A DNA stretch of 11,145 nucleotides from Chrysochromulina tobinii (GCA_001275005.1 JWZX01001565.1:1-11145); one strand, 5' to 3'; shown: positions 1 to 7,437, counted from the first letter of the stretch. Notes: generated from the letters alone by a model not told the origin. Program-made: numbers and translations.

Positions 1-1
1 G

Positions 2-3000
2 GCTGAGGAGTGGGGCTGGAAGAACAAGCTGCCGGATGGGCGTCCGCTATGCCCGCTCTACTACGGCTGCCCGGAGCCCAGCGAGTACTTTTGCTGCGAG
101 CGCCACCGGCTGCTGTGGCAGGGCGGCACGCTGCTCATGACGCGCATGCCCGAGGAGTGGAAGCGCTCAGCGCCCGATCCCGAGTGGGTGCTGAATAGCA
201 AGCGCGGTGCGTCGACGCGATCGGAGGATGGGAGCAGCGAGGCGACCAGCGCGCGCGGCAGTGCGGTGGCGCAGTCGCAGCCGGCAGCGCGCCGCGGCAC
301 CAAGGCGCTCGCGTCGTGGGTGCGCGAGGGCCACGGCGAGGGCGAGGAGGAGGGCGAGGAGGAGGGCGACGAGGGCGAGGAGGGCAGTGAGGAGGAGGGC
401 GAGGACGAGGAGGGCGAGGAGGGCGAGGAGGGCGAGGAGGGCGAGGAGGGCGACGACGGAGAGGAGGGCGAGGAAGACGAGCAGGAGGACGAGGACGACG
501 AGGACCATGGCGCCGTAGTGAGCGCCGAAGAGGCGGGCGAGGAGGGCGGAGAGGAGGACGAGGAGGACGAGGACCACGAGGACGAGGACGAGGACGACGA
601 GGAGGTGGAAGAGGAGGACGAGGACGAGGAGGCGATGGATGCCAAATTAGGGACTATGGATTCCAAATTAGGGACGATGGATGCGAGCGCGTTCGAGGCA
701 TCCGAGACGCTCATCGTGCACGTGTGTGATGAGGAGAGCGAGCTGAAGGCGAACGGTGTCTCGCCTGTCGCCTCCGGCCCGGCCTCCGGGCCCGGCTCTG
801 GTCCCGCCTCGCTCACCCGCGGCGGCTCGGGGATCGGATTTCTCTCCGACGGGATGGAGGACGGTGTGAATGTGAATGCGACGGAGCCAATGGCGGTGGA
901 GGCGTCCGGATTTGGATCCGCGCCGGTTGCCATATTAGGGAGGTCTGCGCCGGCTGCCGCGCCCAGGGCGGCGCCGGCGCCATCCGCAGAGCAGAGAGCA
1001 GGAGCAGCAGCAGGAGCAGTAGCAGCAGGAGCAGTAGCAGCAGCAGCAGCAGCAGCAGCATCCGGAGCAGCGGAGGCAGCGTCGTCGCCGCTGCTGCCGA
1101 GAGCTCCCGCTGCGAACGGTGCTGCTGCGGCGGCGGCTACTGCCTCCGCTACTCACGCGCCTTCGGCAGCTGCCATCTGGACGGCGACGCCCGGCACGGC
1201 GCCCGGCTCGAGCGCCGTCACGAGCGCCACTGTCACCGTCGCCACGGGCAGCGCGCCGACCGACGCCATGCCCCCAGGGACGCACCCGGCGTGTATCTCT
1301 TCGTGTATCTCGGCGAGTAGCGAGCCTCCGACCGACGCCATGCCTGCGCCGCTGCCCGGTGCCGATCCCAACGCGCTCGAGACAGCGCGCGTTGCCTTGG
1401 TCAAGGACTTGCCTAATCTGGTCGAGCCCGAGCCGCACGTGCGTGCACAGAAGCTGCTGATGGAGCGAGCCGACTGCTTACTCTGTCGCTCCGCCGCCAC
1501 GCTCGCCCGTGTCGCCGCCCATTCGCATGCACCTCCCTTTTCGGCGCCCGTCGACCTCGACGTCTTCCCGGACTACTTGAGTCGAGTCCAACGGCCGATG
1601 GACCTCCGTGCGCAGCTGATTGCCTCTGATGGCCTCTGATTGCCTCTGATTGCCTCCCTCGGACTACTTGAGTCGAGTCCAACGGCCGATGGACCTCCGT
1701 GCGCCGCTGATTGCCTCTGATGGCCTCTGATTGCCTCTGATTGCCTCCCTCGGACTACTTGAGTCGAGTCCAACGGCCGATGGACCTCCGTGCGCAGCTG
1801 ATTGCCTCTGATTGCCTCTGATGGCCTCTGATGGCCTCTGATTGCCTCTGATTGCCTCTGATTGCCTCTGATTGCTTCTGATTGCTTCTGATTTCCTCTG
1901 ATTGCCTCCCTCATCAGGCACCGTCGCTGAGAAGCTCGCCCGGGGCCTCTACCTCTTCGGCGTCGCGGGCAACGCTCCGAATGGCGCCGTGCTCATGCGC
2001 GCCGACGTGCAGCGCGTCTGGGCCAACTGCCGCGCCTATAACCCGCCACGCGCGGGCATCGTGCGCTTGCTCGTCGACCTCGAGGCGGAGTTTGAGGCCG
2101 CGTGGTCGCAATGGGTGGCGCGGCGGGCGGATGGCTGGCAATCCTGGCTGCGCGCGTCGGCGGCGGCGCTCGTGCCACTGCCCGTCGGTGGCAAGCTGCC
2201 ACCCATTTGCCGGCTGCCGCTGCCGCAGCGCATCCAGAAGCGCTCGCCACAGCGCTCGTTCCAGCCGCCGCCACCGCCGCCTCTATCTCCCGAGGAGATC
2301 GCCGCCTTATCGTTTGACGAGCGGCAGGCGATGCTCGAGCGGTCGCTGCCAAACCGCGCTCCGCCGCCGCCGGGCTGGTCGGCCGAGGACGTGGGCGGCT
2401 GCCCTTGGCACCTTCGCGAGGCGTACGCGACGCCGGCGGCGCTCGCGGCGCGTGCAGCGGCGGAGGCCTTGATGATGCGCGTCATCTCGGAGACTCGCCA
2501 GATGAAGGAGCAGGCGATGGAGTTAGCCGAGGCGGCCGCGAGCGGCATGCGCATCGTGACGGCGGCGGTGGGGCGGCGCGTCGTCTGCCGGACTCGTCGA
2601 TGGGGATTCGGTCACGGACAGCAAGGGGGAGGAGAGGGGCGCGAGGTGCATGGGGTCTACCAGGTCGATGGGCGCGTGCTCGAGGACGAGACGAAACGCG
2701 CCGTCTCGGTCACCGACTTCGTGGCGTTCGCGGGCTGGAGTGGGAGCGGCACACGCCCGCTTCGCAAGATCCGGCTCGAGCGCAACGGCACGGGCGCGGA
2801 CGAGGCGGAGGAGGGTGAGCTCTCTCTGGAGAAGCTGTTACAGATGCACGGGGCGATGGATGTGACGGCACGCGCGGCGAATGCGCAGGCCGACCCGCAC
2901 TGCACCCTCTGCGGGGGTGGCGAGTCGGAGCCCGGCAATGAGATCCTCTTGTGCGACGGGTGGCGCTGTGTGGGCTGCTACCACCAAAAGTGCTGCGTCC

Positions 3001-4288
3001 CGCCCGTCGAGGCGGTGCCTGAGGGCTCCTGGCTCTGCTCGACGTGCGTGATTGCAATTGATTGCGCTTGATTGCGCTTGATTGCTCGGCGTGCGTCCTC
3101 GGATGGCGATTGATTGCAATTGATTGCAATTGATTGCTATGGATTGCTATGGATTGCTATGGATTGCTATGGATTGCTATGGATTGCTCGACGTGCGTCC
3201 TTGGACGGAGCTTGATGGCGCGTGATTGCAATTGATGGCGCTGGATGGCGCTTGATTGCGCTTGATGGCGGCTGAGTACACCCAATTGCCTCCCTCATCA
3301 GGTGCGTCTCGAATGGCAACATCGTCGATCCTGAGGTTGAGGAGGATGAGCGACGGGCCGTCGAGTGCGCGGGGGGCGAAGAGTCGATGGTCGTGCTGCG
3401 CAACGACGGGCTCGGCCTGCAGGTGCGCCGAATGCCGCCTGATTGCGCTTGATTGTACTTGATTGCGCTCGGCCTGCAGGTGCGCCTAATGCCTCTTGAG
3501 CGCCTCTCTGATGACCCTCTGATGACCCTCTGATGACCCTGATGACCCTCTGATGACCCTCTGATGACCTCCCCAACCACCCTGTACCAAACCCGTCCCA
3601 AACCCGCAGGACCTCGCCTTGCTCAACGAGGTGGTCGACGTGATTGACTCATCCCTCCCCCTCATCGGACGCACGAACGCCGCCAAGCTCGTCTTCGCAC
3701 CCGACCATCAATCTCTCGTGCTGCTGCGCTCGACCGCATCGGCCCGGCGCGTGCTCGGCGCCATCGTACTCAAACCCCACTGCGTGCGAGGATTCCTCGA
3801 GGTCGCCTTCTGTGTCGTCCGGAAGGAGGAGCAGCGTAACGGCATTGGCTCTCGCCTGCTCGACAGGCTCAAGGCGCACGCCATCTCCCTCGGCGTCCTC
3901 CATCTGCTCACGTACGCTGACGACTCCGCCACCGGCTTCTTCGAGCGGCACGGTGGGTGCTCGAAGGTTCGTCACTCCTCCTGTGCATGCACGTGCTCAC
4001 CACGGCGCCCTCTCTCCTCCCTAATTAGGTTTCGAGATCGAGCCGGCGTACGGCATGGTCATCAACCGTTTCCACTGGGGCGTCGCGCACTACATCGGCT
4101 CACAATTACGCCAATGCGTCCTCGATCCAGACGGCGTGACACTCTACAGTGCCGAGTACGGGCGCCTCGTCCCCGTCAACGGCCGACGCCTCTTTGCCGC
4201 AAAGGGCTGTGGGGGCGCCGCCGCCGCTGGCACCGCCGCTGGCACCGCCGCCGCTGGCGCCGCCGCCGCTGGAGCTGCCGCTCATTAG
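2..4288 (+). CDS. Bromodomain-PHD-GCN5-like histone acetyltransferase, 5' partial, five exons
   Basis: Exons 2-1607, 1918-3043, 3302-3422, 3610-3952 and 4029-4288 join in frame (1151 codons plus TAG). The frame is open from base 2, so the N-terminus lies upstream. Residues count from base 2. A Cys/His-rich start (residues 22-45) is followed by a Glu/Asp/Gly tract (about 114-211), an Ala-rich linker (333-394) and a bromodomain (485-603) with PMDLRTVAEKL made across intron 1 and the acetyl-lysine-binding Asn577 in NCRAYNP. The PHD finger (864-912) has CTLC, LLCDG, YHQKC and CSTC, its last Cys coming from exon 3. The acetyltransferase domain (about 925-1112) has GFLEVAFCVV with the GCN5-type catalytic Glu1015, the acetyl-CoA loop QRNGIG (1026-1031) and LTYADDSATGFFERHGFE across intron 4. 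It probably acetylates histones in the nucleus. Residues 779-850 may resemble the TDBD (Jas) domain beside plant PHD fingers; this is weak. The C-terminus is Ala/Gly repeat. Domain calls are firm; substrate is inferred. Confidence 0.88.
336..634 (+). repeat. Purine-rich acidic-coding low-complexity tract
   Basis: The plus strand is almost entirely GAG, GAC and GGC codons, giving a Glu/Asp/Gly tract of about 100 residues in exon 1. The strand asymmetry is extreme: the complement reads as a poly-Ser or poly-Leu open frame, which is a shadow. Acidic tracts of this kind are common in histone-binding proteins; that role is inferred here. Confidence 0.85.
635..685 (+). repeat. 21-bp in-frame tandem repeat (MDxKLGT)
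   Basis: Two 21-bp units (635-655 and 656-676) encode MDAKLGT and MDSKLGT, followed by a partial third unit, MDA. The units differ at only a few bases, which suggests recent duplication. It lies between the acidic tract and the rest of exon 1. Confidence 0.85.
1001..1062 (+). repeat. GCA/GGA trinucleotide repeat encoding poly-Ala
   Basis: A run of GCA with scattered GGA and GTA codons encodes an Ala/Gly/Val linker in the acetyltransferase. The last eight or so units are pure CAG/GCA and are likely to vary in length. Confidence 0.85.
1569..1841 (+). repeat. 91-bp tandem repeat spanning the exon 1/intron 1 junction
   Basis: Copies begin at 1569, 1660 and 1751, exactly 91 bp apart and almost identical; the third diverges towards its end. 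Each holds the last 39 bases of exon 1, the GTGCGC donor and a stretch of the GATTGCCTCT array. The intron therefore has extra donor copies at 1699 and 1790. Using either would shift the frame (91 and 182 are not multiples of 3). Confidence 0.92.
1608..1917 (+). other. Intron 1 of the acetyltransferase gene (310 bp, phase 1)
   Basis: The donor is ACCTCC|GTGCGC and the acceptor CTCATCAG|GCACC. Splicing creates PMDLRTVAEKL, the expected bromodomain motif, which fixes both ends. The intron is a 91-bp repeat array followed by an array of the 10-mer ATTGCCTCTG and variants. Its last 17 bases match those of intron 2. Confidence 0.9.
1803..1910 (+). repeat. 10-bp tandem repeat (TGATTGCCTC) in intron 1
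   Basis: About ten units of a 10-base motif, variants being TGATGGCCTC, TGATTGCTTC and TGATTTCCTC. The same motif fills the spacers of the 91-bp repeat. Read on the minus strand it gives spurious open frames rich in EAIRGNQ. Confidence 0.9.
3044..3301 (+). other. Intron 2 of the acetyltransferase gene (258 bp, phase 2)
   Basis: The donor is CTCGAC|GTGCGT and the acceptor CTCATCAG|GTGCGT. Splicing gives LCSTCVSN and restores the final PHD cysteine pair, and only this phase keeps exon 3 open. The hexamer GTGCGT is present at both ends: as the first six bases of the intron and of exon 3. The body consists of 10-bp repeats. Confidence 0.88.
3050..3284 (+). repeat. 10-bp period repeats in intron 2 with copies of the exon end
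   Basis: The array mixes the 10-mers ATTGCAATTG, ATTGCGCTTG and CTATGGATTG (the last at about 3137-3187). The exon 2 end TGCTCGACGTGCGT (3036-3049) recurs exactly at 3185-3198 and with one change at 3083-3096, so the exon-donor junction has been duplicated within the intron. Confidence 0.88.
3410..3493 (+). repeat. Duplicated exon 3/intron 3 junction
   Basis: A 27-bp segment at 3410-3436, including GCTCGGCCTGCAG and the GTGCGC donor, recurs at 3467-3493 with one difference. The copies are 57 bp apart, separated by GATTGC-type 10-mers. Using the second donor would add 57 bases, which include an in-frame TGA. Confidence 0.9.
3423..3609 (+). other. Intron 3 of the acetyltransferase gene (187 bp, phase 0)
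   Basis: The donor is CTGCAG|GTGCGC and the acceptor CCCGCAG|GACCTC. The join gives LRNDGLGLQDLALLNEVVDV and leads straight into the GNAT fold. The intron has a short GATTGC 10-mer array, a copy of the exon end, then an 11-bp repeat array and a pyrimidine-rich acceptor region. Confidence 0.87.
3508..3571 (+). repeat. 11-bp tandem repeat (CTGATGACCCT) in intron 3
   Basis: About six units of 11 bp (one shortened to 9). The motif differs from the GATTGC 10-mer but shares the CTGAT core. It ends at the pyrimidine-rich stretch before the acceptor. Confidence 0.88.
3953..4028 (+). other. Intron 4 of the acetyltransferase gene (76 bp, phase 1)
   Basis: The donor is CACG|GTGGGT and the acceptor CTAATTAG|GTTTC. 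Splicing rebuilds ERHGFEIEP of the GCN5-like motif. Unlike introns 1-3 it is short, with no tandem repeat and no copy of the exon end. Confidence 0.88.
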
Positions 4289-5529
4289 GAAATCTATGGT
4301 CGCGTTCGGGAGCACGCGCCTGCGTCCGAGGAGCGTGGGCGATGTCAACATGATCCGGGTGTCGTCAAGGAGATCTTGAAAGAGGCTCTGTGTGCTGTGA
4401 GGAGTGTGTGTGAGGAGGCCTGGAGTTGTCAACTCGACCCGGGTCACGGTTTAGGTGGGGTCCGAGATGTCGGCGGACGGCGCGACGGTCGCCGCGGCTC
4501 GCGCGCTCGGCGGCGGCCGGGGCGCTCTCTCTGACTCGTCTGTGGTGCCCCTCGCGCGCGGTGTTGCCCGAGCGGCCCCTCGCTGCCCTATCAGGCGCTG
4601 TGCGGGGGGCCGCGGCGAACGAAAAACACACTTCAGTTCAACCGTCAGAGGTTCACACGTGAGTCTCAGCGCTGACCGCTGTGCATCTCGCATGGGGCGC
4701 GCTCTCTATCGAGCGCGCCGGGCGCGCGGCGCACGGCCACCCTCCTCCGCGCAGCGCGATGTGGGCCGTGGTCCTCGGTTCGTCACTCTCTCGACGGGGA
4801 TCGCGTTTGTCATTATTTTCAATCCACGCGGCTTGCGCTTGGGACAATTCTTTACTAAAGACGAGTCACACGAGACCGCCTTGGGACACGGGGTGACGGG
4901 CCATGTTCCCCGCTGGCCGCTGCCGTGCCTCGGTGACCTTTTCCCCTACCAATTTCGCCCAGCGCGCCCCCGGCCGCCGTAATCCGAAATGAGTTGGCAT
5001 GTAAAATTGGTAGGGGAAAGGGTCACCCAGTATACGCGGATCAGGTACGGATCAGGCGACGGATTTCTTTTCGGAAAAACTCACATTAAATTACTCATTA
5101 CACATAAGACATATCACATAAGACATATTGATTATTTTACTCCCTCCTGCTTCCGATCATGCGGGGCGCCACTGGGCCGAGGTTCTGGGCCGGGCGTCGG
5201 GGTCCGTCGGGGTGCAGGCGGAAAGGAGTGCATAGAGATGAGCATAGAGTAATAGGGACAGCAGCATTCAGTAAGGTGGTTATTCCTGACGCTATCCTGC
5301 TGAAGATTATCTGTCACATACCGGGTGGAGGAGAACTTCCCGATTCAGGGTCCGCCACAGCATCGACATTAGCAATGACATAGCGGAGTTCACAGCCGAG
5401 CCGGTTGAAGGTTATTGTTTACCGCTCACCGCACAGCACCACACCGCACGCACTGACCTCTCTGACCGCGAAACCCCCAGGGAGATAGAGAAATACCAAC
5501 GCAGCATTATACGCCTTCCTTCATGAAAT
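4289..5529. other. No recognisable gene; 3' flank of the acetyltransferase gene
   Basis: The first few hundred bases are very GC-rich and probably include the 3' UTR; I see no AATAAA signal. Several open frames exist on both strands, the longest at 4455-4982 plus, but none has a recognisable domain and their composition follows local GC. From about 5030 the DNA is more AT-rich. It includes a 14-bp direct repeat of CACATAAGACATAT at about 5101-5128. The inverted repeat at 4932-5027 is listed separately. Confidence 0.5.
4932..5027. repeat. 24-bp inverted repeat with 48-base loop
   Basis: The arms are 4932-4955 and 5004-5027 and match at 23 of 24 positions. In a plus-strand RNA the one mismatch becomes a U-G pair (4939 with 5020), so the stem would be fully paired; in a minus-strand RNA it would be an A-C mismatch. 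The loop is GC-rich. No clear target-site duplication flanks it. It could be a MITE remnant, a structured 3' end or a small-RNA precursor. Confidence 0.8.
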
Positions 5530-6123
5530 TTAGCGCGAGGAGCGTCGTGACGGCGGTTGATTTGCAACAAAACGTGCGGCCCAGTCAATGGCAGTTTGCC
5601 GAGCGAGCGTCTCCGTGCGCTGAGCCTTGGATGCGGCACGCGCTTGCCAGGTAGAGGCGTGCGCAGGACCGTTGTGCGGATCCCCCGATTCCGCCATGTA
5701 CCACGTTGAGTGCAACCGTGACATGTTCGCGGAGCAGCCTTCGATGCCTTGGACGTTGGCGCTTTGTTGGTGCGAGTGGACCGGCATCTACTTGGTAGGT
5801 GCTGCTTGCTCGCGTCGCGAGACGGGTTCGCGTCCACACAGCTGCTGGCACCCAAGACACAATCTGTTTCATTTTGCCCGAGGCGTTCACAAACTAGAAA
5901 CAAGAAACTTGCCGCTCCTCGATTGCATGCCGGTCTCGAAGCACGAAGTCCAGCCAAAACCGGTGTCGTGTGTCTCGTGGCATCCTCTTGGTGTTTTGTG
6001 TATTAAGGTTTATTAACCACACCGACAGCTGCACCCGCACACGCGTGATTACGTGAGAGGAGACGAGACCCATATCGCCCAATATTACGCTAGCTTTCTA
6101 CATGTAGGCGATGTGGAGGGTCA
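5530..6123. other. Unassigned region with one weak candidate exon
   Basis: Base composition is more balanced than in the flanking genes. The most protein-like open frame is 5530-5787 on the minus strand (85 residues, including HSTWYMAESGDPHNG and TAIDWAARFVANQ). On that strand an AG precedes its ATG directly, so it might be a terminal exon. I recognise no family, and it overlaps longer open frames in other frames (5412-5957 minus, 5627-6016 plus) that look no better. Part of this stretch may be 3' UTR of the methyltransferase gene, which ends at 6124 and reads towards it. Confidence 0.3.
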
Positions 6124-6897
6124 TCATTCTGTAGTGGCATCGCTACACGCAATCGGGCTCGATGCCTGTGGCCACTTTACCAAGATCACACGGTAGGCGA
6201 GTGTGGGCACATGAGACACGGCCTCACAGAGCGAGGGAATCGGGCCCTGCCAGTCGGCGTCGCTGCTGACCAAGGTCATAGCCAACTCCACAACTGTGCC
6301 TCCCCGCGCGTGGAGCTCGTCGGAGAGCGCAAGGGCAGCGTCTCTGTGCATCGGGGCGATGATGACCGAGATTGCCGCGTTCATGGAGCGTAGCGCATCG
6401 GCGAGTGGCGCGACGTCCGGATGATAATAGGCCACGTCACTTGCAATCACAACATCGTACTTTGCTAGCACAGCCGTCGCCACGTCACCGAGCGTGTTCC
6501 AGTTGAGCTTGATTGCATTCGCCGAGGTGCCTTGATCAAGCTGCTCGAGCAGCCGTTCGCGAGAATCAGAGAGTATCACGGTGGCCGCTCCACGTGCCGC
6601 GAGATCGCGACCTGGCAAGCCGAGGCCGGCGCCGAGCTCGAGCACTCGCGGAAGCTGCCGGCCTGTGAGCCCGTCTGCCTTACCGTCTGCCAACCCGTTG
6701 ACGGAGTCGGCTAGCAAGAGCCTTCCAGCACGGCTGCGCAGAAAGATCGTCAAGACGACAGCCGAGTCCCACACGCTGTGGCCCACCCCGGCACCCTCGT
6801 AAGGAATCTCATGAAGCAGGAGCGGGACCTCGAGCACGGGCACCATCGACGGATCCGGAGCCGCGGCGAAGGTGAAGCTGCGAGCGGCGCCCTCCAT
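6124..6897 (-). CDS. METTL21-like family 16 protein methyltransferase
   Basis: This 257-residue, single-exon protein is a seven-beta-strand, SAM-dependent methyltransferase of the family 16 (METTL21/lysine methyltransferase) type. The sequence shows the family signature VWDSAVVL (42-49), SAM-binding motif I with ELGAGLGLPG (87-96), an acidic residue after strand 2 (LSD, Asp111) and the post-motif DVVIASDVAYY (148-158), where family 16 enzymes carry a D-x-x-Y-type sequence. Family members methylate lysines on chaperones, elongation factors and similar proteins, mostly in the cytosol; the substrate here cannot be read. Residues 53-82 look like a low-complexity insertion. The start is the first in-frame ATG; the open frame continues upstream to a TAG inside the repeats. 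The preceding TTTTTTGCAG resembles a splice acceptor, so an upstream exon is possible. The proposed transposon edge lies only 18 bp upstream. Confidence 0.85.
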   Translation of the reverse strand: MEGAARSFTFAAAPDPSMVPVLEVPLLLHEIPYEGAGVGHSVWDSAVVLTIFLRSRAGRLLLADSVNGLADGKADGLTGRQLPRVLELGAGLGLPGRDLAARGAATVILSDSRERLLEQLDQGTSANAIKLNWNTLGDVATAVLAKYDVVIASDVAYYHPDVAPLADALRSMNAAISVIIAPMHRDAALALSDELHARGGTVVELAMTLVSSDADWQGPIPSLCEAVSHVPTLAYRVILVKWPQASSPIACSDATTE

Positions 6898-6915
6898 GTA
6901 GGAGTCCCGAGGCCA

Positions 6916-7265
6916 CACTGCAAAAAATCGCAGTACGTAACCGGCCAGTAACGCAAAACTCAGTGCGTAGTGACCTACGCATAAACCTACGCAAGCCTAC
7001 GCAAGCCAACGCACTGCGTAGAGATGGACCACACTCGAGTAGCGAACTGCGTAAAAATGCCTTCTGAGGCCTACTCTCTGCGTAAAGGCGAACGAGTTAC
7101 GCACTGAGTACGGTGATTAGCAGCTGCCTTGATTTGGAAAAATGCGGGCTACTGTACGCACTGCGTCAAAACCGTACGCAATGAGTAAGGAAATACATTA
7201 CGCACTGAGTAAATACATTACGTACTGAGTAAATACATTACGCACTGAGTTAAGCACTGAGTTAA
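6916..7265. repeat. Left cluster of ACGCACTGCGT-type repeats
   Basis: At least ten copies or half-copies, in both orientations, of TACGCACTGCGTA or TACGCACTGAGTA. Clear ones are 7009-7019 (perfect odd palindrome), 7098-7110, 7155-7166 and 7175-7188. The last part, about 7177-7254, is a tandem array with the 20-bp unit CGCACTGAGTAAATACATTA. They lie between the methyltransferase start and the transposase gene 3' end. Confidence 0.8.
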
Positions 7266-7437
7266 GCGCTGCGCCGGGCATGCAGGACGCCAGGACGCGC
7301 CGCGCCGGGCATGCGCTGCGCCGGGCATGCAGGACATGCAGGACGCGCCGCGCCGGGCATGCAGGACGCGCCGCGCCGGGCATGCAGGGACGCGCCGCGC
7401 CGGGCATGCAGGACGCGCCGCACCGGGCATGCAACAC
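7266..7437. repeat. GC-rich minisatellite with CGGGCATGC core
   Basis: Seven copies of CGGGCATGC start at 7275, 7306, 7322, 7354, 7377, 7401 and 7424. The last four lie in regular 23-24 bp units of the form GCGCCGCGCCGGGCATGCAG with a short spacer. Each core holds the palindrome GCATGC. It is downstream of the transposase stop, inside the proposed element. Open frames across it in several frames are repeat artefacts. Confidence 0.88.

Noticed and set aside
61-933. Long minus-strand frame with poly-Ser and SSP repeats
   Set aside because: It is the complement of the purine-rich acidic tract. The plus strand is continuous with recognisable bromodomain coding.
1413-1921. Minus-strand open frames rich in EAIRGNQ and RQSEAIRGHQ repeats
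   Set aside because: They are readings of the 10-bp intron 1 repeat, which has no stop in some frames. The plus strand here is an intron whose removal restores a bromodomain.
3167-3686. Minus-strand frames with GHQRVIRGSSEG-type repeats
   Set aside because: They arise from the 10- and 11-bp repeats of introns 2 and 3 and have no independent domain.
4455-4982. Plus-strand open frame of 175 codons
   Set aside because: Its composition follows local GC (Arg, Ala, Gly), no motif is recognisable, and it runs into one arm of the inverted repeat.
5412-6016. Overlapping frames on both strands (5412-5957 minus, 5627-6016 plus)
   Set aside because: They overlap, with Arg/Cys-rich or mixed composition and no recognised family. 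At most the 5530-5787 minus frame is kept as a weak candidate inside a region entry.
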